From an uncultured Bacilli bacterium (GTDB lineage: Bacteria > Bacillota_I > Bacilli_A > RF39 > UBA660), in NCBI GenBank assembly GCA_934089255.1, contig CAKOJI010000013.1, forward strand, positions 1-32,376: a stretch of DNA of 32,376 nt. The letters run 5' to 3'. Positions 1 through 7,665 of the stretch are shown one piece after another. Within the stretch, counting starts at the first letter, position 1. Every line of letters starts with the position of its first letter. The notes below the pieces were generated by a model. It was not told the origin of the DNA, made no database searches, and worked only from the letters and a program-made list of their open reading frames with translations. Both the position numbers and the translations under genes were made by a program.

Positions 1-2351
1 TCACGACAATCAATATCATAATGTTCTATATGAAGTGATGTATAAACATCATCTTTTACTAATCTTTCATTTAATACTACTGCATCTTCATAGTTATAAC
101 CATTAAATGTCATAAACGCAATAGTCATATTTTTACCTAATGCTAGTTCTCCTTTATCAGTGCTTGTTCCGTCAGCGATAACTTCACCACGATGTACTTT
201 ATCTCCTTTTTTAACAATTGGAGAATGATTTAAACAAGTTTCTGCATTAGATCTTTCAAAATTATCTAAATAATATGTATCTTTTCCAGTTGCATTCTTA
301 ACAACTATTTTCTTAGAGTCTGCATATTCAACAACGCCGTCAGCCTTTGCTACTATAGTTGAACCAGAATCTCTTGCAGCAATATACTCTACACCAGTAC
401 CAACTAATGGTGCTTCACTTTGTAAAAGTGGAACTGCTTGTCTTTGCATGTTTGAACCCATTAATGCTCTATGGGCATCATCGTGATCCAAGAATGGAAT
501 ACAACTTGTTGTGATTGATACAACTTGACTTGGAGCAACATCTATAAAGTTAACTAATTCTTTTTTAACTATTAGATTTTCTCCATTTAAACGTGCAACA
601 ACCTCAGTATCAGTAATATTATTATCTTTATCAATACCGATAGTTGCTTGACTAATATAATAGTCACTTTCTTCATCTGCTGTTAAATATATAACTTCAT
701 CAGTTACGTGACAATCTACTACTTTTCTATATGGAGTCATTATAAATCCATATTCATTTACTTTAGCATAACTAGCAATTGAAGTAATAAGTCCTATGTT
801 AGCACCTTCTGGTGATTCAATTGGACAAATTCTTCCATAGTGTGAAACGTTAACGTCACGAACTTCCATACCAGCTCTATCTCTAGATAATCCACCAGGT
901 CCAAGACTTGATAAACGTCTCTTATCTGTTAATTCTGCAATTGGATTAACTTGATCCATAAATTTTGATAATTGACTTGAACCAAAGAACTCTTTCATAG
1001 CAGCTGTAACTGGACGAATATTAATTAGTGTTTTAGGAGTAACTGAATCTAATTCTTGTGTAGTCATTCTTTCACGAATAACTCTTTCCATACGAACCAT
1101 ACCAGTTCTAAATTGATTTTGAATTAATTCTCCTACTTGTCTTACACGACGATTTCCTAAATGGTCTATTTCATCAATATGTCCAATATCATCTAATAAA
1201 TTTAAATAATATGATACAGCTCCATATATATCTGATATAGTTAAACGTTTAGAATCAATAGATTGATCATTACCAATTATTTTAATTTTTTCTTGTTCGT
1301 TAGTTTTGCTATATACAAGTACTTCTTGAACTTTGTTGTACTCATCTAATTCTTCATTAATAGTAACAGTTTTTAAATTATAACCATTTTCAAATAGTGG
1401 TCTAATACGTTCTAATGTAGCTTTATCAATAACTGTACCATCTTTAACTATTACTTCTTTACCATCTTTAATATTTTCTGCTATTTTTTCTCCAAGTAAT
1501 CTGTCTAATACATTTAATTTTTTATTAAATTTGTAACGACCTACTCTAGCTAAATCATAACGGAATTTATCAAAAAAACGTGTAATTAATTGATTCTTTG
1601 CTGAATCAAGTGTTGCAGGTTCTCCAGGTCTTAGTTTTTCATAAATTTCAATTAATGCTTCATCAGTATTCTTAGTAGAATCTTTTTCTAAAGTATTTTT
1701 AATGAATCTATTATCGCCAAATACTTCTAAAATTTCTTCATCACTAGAAAGACCGATAGCACGCAATAATGTAGTAATTGTAACTTTTCTAGTTCTATCA
1801 ATTCTTACATATATTACATCTCTTGCATCAAGTTCAAATTCTAACCAAGTACCTTTGTTAGGGATCATTTCTCCACTAACTACTGGACGTCCATTTTTAT
1901 CTATTTCACGTTTAAAATAGATACTAGGACTTCTTACTAATTGAGAAACAATAACACGTTCTACACCATTAATAATGAATGTACCGGCATCAGTCATCAT
2001 AGGCATGTCGCCTAAGAAAACTTCTTGTTCCTTAACTTCTCCTGTCTCATTAATAAATACACGAGCTTGTACTTTTAAAGGAACACTATAAGTTACCATT
2101 CTCTCTTTAGATTCTTTTACACCGTATCTAGGTTCATCAAAACAATAATCACTAAAACTAAGAGATATATTACCAGTGAAACTTTCTACAGGAAATAAAT
2201 CATCAAATACTTCTTTAATTCCTTCTGTTAAGAACCATTGATATGATTCTTTTTGAATATCTAATAAATCTTTTAATTCATATTTATTAGATGTTTTTGA
2301 GAAAGATCTTCTTTCTCTATGGTCACCAAATTTTTCTACTTTGTATGCCAC
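1..2351 (-). CDS. rpoB: RNA polymerase beta subunit, N-terminal two thirds (partial)
   Basis: This encodes the catalytic beta subunit of RNA polymerase. About 783 residues are visible and the C-terminus lies beyond the left edge. The start is GTG at 2351. A TGA stop lies directly upstream in frame, and a GGGGTG ribosome site sits about 8 bases before it. The N-terminus reads MAYKVEKFGDHRERRSF, typical of Bacillota. The rifampicin-pocket cluster is present at about residues 458-490 (FFGSSQLSKFMD, then KRRLSSLGPGGLSRDRAG). It carries Lys463 where E. coli has Gln513 and Asp476 where E. coli has His526; both substitutions are classic resistance changes. The gene is downstream of an RsmC-type methyltransferase gene, as in Bacillus. 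Identification is certain; the resistance phenotype is inference. Confidence 0.98.
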   Translation of the reverse strand, partial: MAYKVEKFGDHRERRSFSKTSNKYELKDLLDIQKESYQWFLTEGIKEVFDDLFPVESFTGNISLSFSDYCFDEPRYGVKESKERMVTYSVPLKVQARVFINETGEVKEQEVFLGDMPMMTDAGTFIINGVERVIVSQLVRSPSIYFKREIDKNGRPVVSGEMIPNKGTWLEFELDARDVIYVRIDRTRKVTITTLLRAIGLSSDEEILEVFGDNRFIKNTLEKDSTKNTDEALIEIYEKLRPGEPATLDSAKNQLITRFFDKFRYDLARVGRYKFNKKLNVLDRLLGEKIAENIKDGKEVIVKDGTVIDKATLERIRPLFENGYNLKTVTINEELDEYNKVQEVLVYSKTNEQEKIKIIGNDQSIDSKRLTISDIYGAVSYYLNLLDDIGHIDEIDHLGNRRVRQVGELIQNQFRTGMVRMERVIRERMTTQELDSVTPKTLINIRPVTAAMKEFFGSSQLSKFMDQVNPIAELTDKRRLSSLGPGGLSRDRAGMEVRDVNVSHYGRICPIESPEGANIGLITSIASYAKVNEYGFIMTPYRKVVDCHVTDEVIYLTADEESDYYISQATIGIDKDNNITDTEVVARLNGENLIVKKELVNFIDVAPSQVVSITTSCIPFLDHDDAHRALMGSNMQRQAVPLLQSEAPLVGTGVEYIAARDSGSTIVAKADGVVEYADSKKIVVKNATGKDTYYLDNFERSNAETCLNHSPIVKKGDKVHRGEVIADGTSTDKGELALGKNMTIAFMTFNGYNYEDAVVLNERLVKDDVYTSLHIEHYDIDCR

Positions 2352-2449
2352 TCAAGTTCACCCCAATACTAGATTTTTTTAAGTGTAGTTTTTATAATAA
2401 ATGAAACTACGCCACCAATTTAAAATTTTATCAATAAAAAATGAATATG
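2352..2449 (-). other. Intergenic leader of rpoB
   Basis: This 98-base gap separates the methyltransferase stop from the rpoB start. It holds the rpoB ribosome site and a 7-bp inverted repeat (2385-2391 with 2404-2410, GTAGTTT/AAACTAC, 12-base loop). The repeat is not followed by a T-run, so it is not a convincing terminator. I see no strong promoter, so rpoB is probably read through from the methyltransferase promoter. Confidence 0.4.
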
Positions 2450-3040
2450 TCAACGCTTTTTACAAAGAATTACAAAAAAACCTTTATCTTTATCTAAAAC
2501 GTTTACATTATAAACATCTTTTATTTTCTCAATTAAACTTTTAGCCCCTTGGTCTTTGTTTATAACAAACCAAAGTTCCCCATCATCATTTAAGTAATTA
2601 ATTGCATCCAGTATAATATTCATATAAACTTTCTTACCCGCTCTTATAGGCGGATTAGAAATTATAACATCATATTTTTTTTCAATATTACTATATATGT
2701 CACTAACAAATGCTGACGCATTAGCTTTCAAATTATTTATATTTAAGTTAGCTAAATGAACTGCTCTTTTATTAACATCTATCATATCAACGTATGAATC
2801 CATTATTTTAGATATAGTTATTCCTATAAAACCATACCCACATCCAACATCTAAAACGTTTCTTTTTTTTGTACCATATTTAAAATAATTTTCTACAAGT
2901 AACTTACTACCAAAATCTACTCTATCTTTACTAAAAACACCTAAATCACTTGTAAAATTAAAACTATAATCTTCATATTTATAAATTATATTTCTATACT
3001 CACTTCTTAAATTATTATCATTAGTGAAATATTGACTCAT
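2450..3040 (-). CDS. Class I SAM-dependent methyltransferase, RsmC/YbxB type
   Basis: This is a probable 16S rRNA guanine-N2 methyltransferase acting on the small ribosomal subunit. It is a single Rossmann domain of about 196 residues, comparable to Bacillus YbxB; E. coli RsmC is a two-domain protein roughly twice as long. The SAM-binding motif I reads VLDVGCGYGFIG, and the catalytic loop has the Asn-Pro-Pro signature in DVIISNPPIRAG. The frame is open to 3064, but I start at the internal ATG at 3040. That ATG has an AAGGGGA ribosome site 4-5 bases upstream, and the promoter -10 at 3071-3076 would put transcription start near 3064. In Bacillus this gene lies between rplL and rpoB; here only the rpoB side is kept. 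The substrate is inferred from family and position. Confidence 0.88.
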   Translation of the reverse strand: MSQYFTNDNNLRSEYRNIIYKYEDYSFNFTSDLGVFSKDRVDFGSKLLVENYFKYGTKKRNVLDVGCGYGFIGITISKIMDSYVDMIDVNKRAVHLANLNINNLKANASAFVSDIYSNIEKKYDVIISNPPIRAGKKVYMNIILDAINYLNDDGELWFVINKDQGAKSLIEKIKDVYNVNVLDKDKGFFVILCKKR

Positions 3041-3070
3041 AAGATTCCCCTTTTTCAAAGACATAAGTTA

Positions 3071-3099
3071 ATTATAGCACGAATTTTATTAAAAAAAAA
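3071..3099 (-). promoter_or_regulatory. Extended -10 promoter for methyltransferase-rpoB
   Basis: A perfect TATAAT lies on the minus strand at 3071-3076, preceded by the extended-element TGC. The -35 position falls in the T-run of the terminator just upstream and is poor, which an extended -10 can tolerate. The predicted start near 3064 leaves a short leader before the ATG at 3040. Confidence 0.65.
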
Positions 3100-3129
3100 G
3101 AATTTTTTTTGTAGTTTTAAAATTCTTTT
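3091..3129 (-). terminator. AT-only intrinsic terminator after the surface-protein operon
   Basis: On the minus strand an 11-bp perfect stem (AAAAGAATTTT with AAAATTCTTTT, 12-base loop) runs into T residues. It would end transcription of the operon starting near 6422 and insulate the methyltransferase-rpoB promoter immediately after it. Confidence 0.7.
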
Positions 3130-3188
3130 GTTTCCATTTGAAAATGATACTTAAGAACAGAAACTATAATCTTCTGTTTTCTGTTCAT
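3117..3188 (-). pseudogene. 23-codon relic of a TasA-like surface protein start
   Basis: A perfect ribosome site (AAGGAG, overlapping the stop of the upstream gene) precedes an ATG at 3188. The short frame begins MNRKQKIIVSV and then runs MNRKQKIIVSV-LKYHFQMETKEF to a TAA at 3117-3119. The opening matches the paralogous starts MNKKNKIIISITGI (gene ending at 3202) and MSRKQKIIISVTGI (gene at 16333). Homology is lost after about 11 codons. I read it as the leftover 5' end of a deleted fourth-type paralog, though a translated 23-residue peptide cannot be excluded. Its DNA also forms a 9-bp inverted repeat (GAACAGAAA/TTTCTGTTC). Confidence 0.6.
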
Positions 3189-3201
3189 AATTATTTACTC
3201 C

Positions 3202-4782
3202 TTATTTTATGTATTCTATTTCTGTATTACTTGGTTTTGTCTCTGTATCAATTTTCACAATTTTTGTTTTGGTATTCAATATTGCATTTGGTAGATTAAT
3301 TTTATTTTCAATAACATCTTTGTTTACATAAATTAAACTGAAACCGCTCGGTATCTTGTCTTTTATCGTTTCAAAATAACTTGCAATAGTATAATTTATA
3401 GGGGCAAATAATGATATATATTTATTTCCACCAAGCCAATGTAATGCTTCGGTTTGACCATATTTTATTACATTACAATTAAATATATCTTTGGAATTAT
3501 TGGTTGAAATATAATTATTATTAGCTAATAATGGATTATATGATGATATTAAACGTGTCATGTCTATACTTGTACTATTCGTTAACAATAATGTTTCTAA
3601 AGGTACACTTACTCCAATTATTTTTCTATATACCTTACCAGTTTTAAAATCTATGTAGTCTGAATAATCGTCTATTTTCCTTAATGGTTCATCTAAATAA
3701 ATATTTAAAATTTGAATTACTTCATTAAGTTCAATATTATATGTTTTGATAGTGTTTACATTAGTTCCTTTTGAATATTTAATATAATATGTTTTTTCAT
3801 TACTAAATATCTTTTCGTTATTTGTTTTTACATCGCTATATAACCATTTTTTATTTATATCATAATAATGAATCCTTATATTTCCTTGAAGAGAGTTTAA
3901 TAAATAATATGTATTGGGTTTAACCTCAATATAATTAATGCTTCTAGAACTTGTTGTAGTTGATTCTAAAACACCTGTAGTTGAATTTATAGTACCACTT
4001 TCTATATTATTGTTATCAAATTTATTTTCTCCGACTAGTTTTATTGATATTTTATATTTACCATAATTTACATCATTAGTATCTGTTACTAAATCTCCTA
4101 CACTTTTTATTTCAACTGGTGTATCTATAGAAGGTGTTCCATTTTGTACACTATTTCCATATATTCTATAGTTACTTAATAGTTTAGCGTTTTCTACTAC
4201 TAAGTTATTTGTTCCAGTTACTGTTTCTAAAGTACTATTTAAGCCTTTTATATCCTTTATTAAAATATTTCCTGACATTTCTTTATTCATATTATCTGAT
4301 TGATCATCGTTTGTTTCTATAAATTCTACTTTTAATTCAAAACTCTGTGTTTCTTTTTCTTCTATATCATTTGTTACTAACATTGTATTTGTACTTGGAT
4401 ATGTTATATTTGTTCCATTACAATTTCCTATATCACTTGTACAAGTAAGTGTTAGTTTTAAATCATTTTTATCTTCAAAGTTATTTACTACACTATCTAA
4501 ATATACTACATAATTACTTATTTTAGCATTTCCTGTGTTTTTTACTGTAAATGTTTTAGTTGCTATAGTTTCACCTGGTATTATACTTTTTGCTTCTATT
4601 AATCCATTTCCATCACTATATGTTAATTCTAAATTAGCCATATCTATACTAATAGATTTATCACTCGTATTACCACTTATTCTTGTTAAATAATATCCAT
4701 AAGTTAATCCTACTAATATTAATAAAACTAATACTATACCAGTTATACTAATTATTATTTTATTCTTTTTATTCATATTCAT
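3202..4782 (-). CDS. Secreted/anchored TasA-like protein with phage-tail-type C-terminal module
   Basis: This is a probable surface protein of unknown function, 526 residues. An N-terminal hydrophobic segment (about residues 7-30, ending LVGLTYGYY) resembles SipW-dependent signal peptides of TasA/camelysin-type proteins. A TasA-like beta-sandwich follows to about residue 180 (SISIDMANLELTYSD, then TKTFTVKNTGN). From about 205 a different module begins (YRIYGNSVQNGTPS, later SDYIDFKTGKVYRKI). Similar sequences are familiar from phage tail and tail-tip proteins, often as carbohydrate- or receptor-facing parts. The ATG at 4782 is chosen because AAGGAG lies 8 bases upstream. The gene is 16 bases after the gene at 4799-6400 and surely co-transcribed. 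No sortase motif was seen. Function is unknown; the domain assignments rest on recalled family patterns. Confidence 0.8.
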   Translation of the reverse strand: MNMNKKNKIIISITGIVLVLLILVGLTYGYYLTRISGNTSDKSISIDMANLELTYSDGNGLIEAKSIIPGETIATKTFTVKNTGNAKISNYVVYLDSVVNNFEDKNDLKLTLTCTSDIGNCNGTNITYPSTNTMLVTNDIEEKETQSFELKVEFIETNDDQSDNMNKEMSGNILIKDIKGLNSTLETVTGTNNLVVENAKLLSNYRIYGNSVQNGTPSIDTPVEIKSVGDLVTDTNDVNYGKYKISIKLVGENKFDNNNIESGTINSTTGVLESTTTSSRSINYIEVKPNTYYLLNSLQGNIRIHYYDINKKWLYSDVKTNNEKIFSNEKTYYIKYSKGTNVNTIKTYNIELNEVIQILNIYLDEPLRKIDDYSDYIDFKTGKVYRKIIGVSVPLETLLLTNSTSIDMTRLISSYNPLLANNNYISTNNSKDIFNCNVIKYGQTEALHWLGGNKYISLFAPINYTIASYFETIKDKIPSGFSLIYVNKDVIENKINLPNAILNTKTKIVKIDTETKPSNTEIEYIK

Positions 4783-4798
4783 AAATACATCTCCTTTT

Positions 4799-6400
4799 TT
4801 AATTTATAACATATGGATTTGTTTTTGTTCCAATTCCATTATTTATGCTAATTTCAGATTTTAATATAATTGCTGGCCGAATAGAAGCTTGTGCTCCAAC
4901 ACTATAATCTGTAATATAACCATATGCATTGAAAAGATATACATAATCATAATCTTTATTATATGTTGCTGGAGATAATGTCCAAAAATATAATTTTTTA
5001 TCATTCTGGTAAGTGTTTACTAAATATATATTATAATTAGTAGTTTCCCCAATTGTTGCTCCTGCATAAACTATTTCATCTGCTGTTATTGTTCCAACAT
5101 TCATATTTGAATTATTTGCAAATTTATTCATATTTGTTCCATTACATTTTAGCGTTGGTTCTTTTATAGTTTTTCCTATTAAACGCACATATGAATCATA
5201 ATAAAGTGTTAAACTATTAATTTGTTTATCTAACATTTCTTGACTAGTTAATGCAGTTGTATTATCATTTGTAGTAGCATATGCTTTATCATTCAGACAC
5301 CAGTCTCCTGGTTTTAATTTATCTAAATAATTTGCAAGTGGCCCTGTTTGAAAATTAATGAAAAAATCAACCATATTATATCCATTTAAGTAGTTAAGCA
5401 ACGTTTTACTTCTGTTATTTGTTGTGCCCGCAGAAGAGACTAATTCTCCGATTGAATAAATTTTATAACCAAATGAACCAGTCTTTGTTGTGCCATTAGT
5501 TGTACTCGGTATATTCCAGTTGCCATCACTAGTGGAACATGTACCATCTTGATCTTCTAATATTAGTTTTACGCTTCCATCTCCAAGTATGCGAACTATT
5601 CTCCAACACATTCCTGCAAAATTTACATAGTTGTTTTTTACATTACCTCTAAAATAAAATGTTTTGCCATAGTCATCTACAGTTTGTGATAAATCAGCTT
5701 CAGTATTATTACTAATACTAGTTGCAACATTTGTTGTAGGAGTTGGCCTATATTTAGCAGTCCCAGATTGTTCTTCTGTATCTGTTTCTCCTATTGCATT
5801 TTTTATAACATTATATGCTAATGTATTTTCTCCGTAGGTTTCATCTTTATTTGTATGTAACTGTACTTTAAATCCAAATATGTGCCCACTATCAGAATCT
5901 TGACTTTCTGTAGATGTATTATAATTTATTTTTAATGCATATGTATATACATCATTTGGTTTAGTTAATACTTCATCTGTCTTTATATATTGATTTACTA
6001 TAGGAAACGTACCACTTGCAATTACTTCTGCACTACTTAAATTACTAGACGTAATTGTATTATTCCCACTTTTTCTATACAAAGTATATGTTATATCTTC
6101 TACTCTTATAAAATCATTTTCTACTTCATCTAAATATATATGATATTTTACTTCTACATTACCTGTATTAGTTGCCGTAAATATTTTTAAATACTCATAA
6201 CCAGGACTTATAGTTTCACCGGATGATGTATTAGATATTTCTTTATACGTTACGCGCACTTTTTTAGATGTAAAACTCATTAATTTACTACCAGAGTTGC
6301 CTAGTATTTTTACTGATAAATAACCGTAGGTTAACCCAAGTAATGAAATAGTAATAAAAAATATATTTATTATACAAAATAATTGAAATCTTTTTTTCAT
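4799..6400 (-). CDS. TasA-like anchored protein with C-type-lectin-like C-terminal domain
   Basis: This is a surface protein of 533 residues. An N-terminal membrane/signal segment (LLGLTYGYL near residue 25) is followed by a TasA-like beta-sandwich (about 35-195), a linker, and a C-terminal domain from about 255. The C-terminal domain reads VNFAGMCWRIVR, then LANYLDKL, EPTLKCNGTNMNKFA, ITADEIVYAG, LYFWTLSPA and IRPAIILKS. It is closely paralogous to the C-terminal half of the protein at 16333-18195. Its equivalent of the variable segment uses ordinary AT-rich codons. The frame opens from a TTG at 6424, but the ATG at 6400 with GGAAGGA upstream is the likely start. A G10 tract lies in the putative promoter. 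The ligand is unknown. Confidence 0.82.
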   Translation of the reverse strand: MKKRFQLFCIINIFFITISLLGLTYGYLSVKILGNSGSKLMSFTSKKVRVTYKEISNTSSGETISPGYEYLKIFTATNTGNVEVKYHIYLDEVENDFIRVEDITYTLYRKSGNNTITSSNLSSAEVIASGTFPIVNQYIKTDEVLTKPNDVYTYALKINYNTSTESQDSDSGHIFGFKVQLHTNKDETYGENTLAYNVIKNAIGETDTEEQSGTAKYRPTPTTNVATSISNNTEADLSQTVDDYGKTFYFRGNVKNNYVNFAGMCWRIVRILGDGSVKLILEDQDGTCSTSDGNWNIPSTTNGTTKTGSFGYKIYSIGELVSSAGTTNNRSKTLLNYLNGYNMVDFFINFQTGPLANYLDKLKPGDWCLNDKAYATTNDNTTALTSQEMLDKQINSLTLYYDSYVRLIGKTIKEPTLKCNGTNMNKFANNSNMNVGTITADEIVYAGATIGETTNYNIYLVNTYQNDKKLYFWTLSPATYNKDYDYVYLFNAYGYITDYSVGAQASIRPAIILKSEISINNGIGTKTNPYVIN

Positions 6401-6428
6401 ATACTTTTCCTTCCTAAAACACAAAAAA

Positions 6429-6458
6429 ACTATATCTTTTATACCCCCCCCCCAACAA
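6429..6458 (-). promoter_or_regulatory. Candidate phase-variable promoter with G10 spacer
   Basis: On the minus strand, TTGTTG (6453-6458) and TATAGT (6429-6434) are separated by 18 bases, nine of which belong to an uninterrupted G10 run (C10 at 6444-6453 on the plus strand). Losing one G would give the optimal 17-base spacing. An alternative -10, TATAAA at 6438-6443, abuts the tract but lacks a good -35. The promoter would drive the two surface-protein genes downstream. Confidence 0.5.
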
Positions 6459-6493
6459 AATTGGAGTTGGAAGAAAGATATAATTCTTCTTTA

Positions 6494-6540
6494 TACATAA
6501 ATAATTTATAGTAAGTACTTTCTTACTCTACATAAATAAT
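6494..6540. repeat. 12-bp direct repeats flanking a small hairpin
   Basis: TACATAAATAAT occurs at 6494-6505 and again at 6529-6540. Between them lies an inverted repeat AGTAAG/CTTACT with a 6-base loop. The arrangement is just upstream of the G-tract promoter and may be a regulator site or a scar; no function is shown. Confidence 0.45.
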
Positions 6541-6542
6541 AA

Positions 6543-6576
6543 CAAAAAAAGCATTCTTTTTCAAGTACTTTTTTTG
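6543..6576 (-). terminator. Probable terminator of the dlt-type operon
   Basis: A 9-bp AT-rich inverted repeat (CAAAAAAAG with CTTTTTTTG, 16-base loop) follows the stop of the SGNH gene, and the descending arm supplies the T-run. The stem is weak, so efficiency is uncertain. Confidence 0.45.
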
Positions 6577-6579
6577 GCT

Positions 6580-7665
6580 CTAATTAAGAATTCTTCTTAG
6601 TTTTTTCTTTGCTATTTTTTCTTGTGCAATATTAATGAGTATGTCTCTTTCTTTGCTATAAGTTTCATAATCTTGATACCAAGATTTATAAGCATCATCA
6701 TTTCTTCGATCAGGTAAATCATAATTATTATGTATATGTGTTCCAACAGATTTAGTAACTTTCATTCCGCCTAATACGTTCATGTGCCCGCCACCGTCAC
6801 TCGTATCTTCTTTCCAATTAAGTCCATAATCTATATTATTCATATCATAAAAATCAACGCCGTATTCATCACATAGTTTTTTTAAAAGTATTGATTCTGT
6901 TTTTCCCCATACTCTTACATCTTGTACTGCCGCTATCATTAATTTAATGTTTTTTTCTTTACATAACTTAATTATTTTAATTAAATATTCTTTATAGTTT
7001 TCTGGCATTTTTATATTCTTTTCGTTCATCATATATGAATTACCAAGTTTATTTGATTTTACGTTGCTAACCATTATAAATCCTTTAGTTGAAGAATGAT
7101 ATTTTTTGTTTATTTTTTTTAATTCTTCTTTAGTCATTTCTGTCCATCTAGTGTGATATCTAAGAAGTGGAAATATTATCGATATTTTATCTTCAAAAGT
7201 ATTGTTATATATTTCATCATTTATCATTTCTAACTTAACTTTACTTGTTTTCATATAGTCTACTGATACTCTTAAATGAGATTCTGCAGGTTCGTGATCA
7301 TAATATAATGTTACAGGATCAATTACTACAAGTTTTGGGTTTTGATATCTCAAAGCATCTTTTAAATTATAGTAAAAAGAATACATTCTACCCCAGTTAA
7401 TACCAAATACGTATGATGCAATACCATAATCGTTCCATAGTTCCATAGGAGATACGCCTTTCATTAAACTACTATCTCCTAAGAATAATACATCAAGTGT
7501 ATTTTTTGGAAGTTCATAATAACCTTTTATAGTAACAGTTTGTCCTTGAAAGCCTTTATCATCATATATTTGTTCAGGAATAAATATTTCTCCAACTTTA
7601 TTTATTAGAAATATTGTTAATGATATAAATATTATTAATTTACATAAATTACTTATCTTTTTCAT
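6580..7665 (-). CDS. SGNH-hydrolase-like protein of the dlt-type operon (DltD analogue)
   Basis: This is a membrane-anchored extracytoplasmic protein of 361 residues, likely completing transfer of an acyl or D-alanyl group to a cell-surface polymer. One N-terminal membrane helix (about 6-25) is followed by an SGNH-type fold. The GDS block is FLGDSSLMKG with the likely nucleophile Ser65, and the closing block is DGGGHMN with Asp290 and His294. The overall pattern looks more like the SGNH partners of MBOAT O-acyltransferases than classical DltD, whose signature I do not see. It starts one base inside the stop of the MBOAT gene (TAATG overlap), so the two are translationally coupled. Assignment to D-alanylation rests on the neighbours. 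Confidence 0.78.
   Translation of the reverse strand: MKKISNLCKLIIFISLTIFLINKVGEIFIPEQIYDDKGFQGQTVTIKGYYELPKNTLDVLFLGDSSLMKGVSPMELWNDYGIASYVFGINWGRMYSFYYNLKDALRYQNPKLVVIDPVTLYYDHEPAESHLRVSVDYMKTSKVKLEMINDEIYNNTFEDKISIIFPLLRYHTRWTEMTKEELKKINKKYHSSTKGFIMVSNVKSNKLGNSYMMNEKNIKMPENYKEYLIKIIKLCKEKNIKLMIAAVQDVRVWGKTESILLKKLCDEYGVDFYDMNNIDYGLNWKEDTSDGGGHMNVLGGMKVTKSVGTHIHNNYDLPDRRNDDAYKSWYQDYETYSKERDILINIAQEKIAKKKLRRILN

Noticed and set aside
2450..3040. Mycoplasma-type code (TGA as Trp)
   Set aside because: This gene ends with TGA at the expected family length, and Trp codons in the window's conserved genes are TGG.
3148..3186. GAACAGAAA/TTTCTGTTC hairpin as a terminator
   Set aside because: The minus-strand side lacks a T-run, and the sequence is better explained as the relic coding start; the strong terminator is the AT stem at 3091-3129.
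6438..6453. G10 run as a single-run G-quadruplex signal
   Set aside because: One G run without partners is not a quadruplex motif; a slippage tract is the simpler reading.
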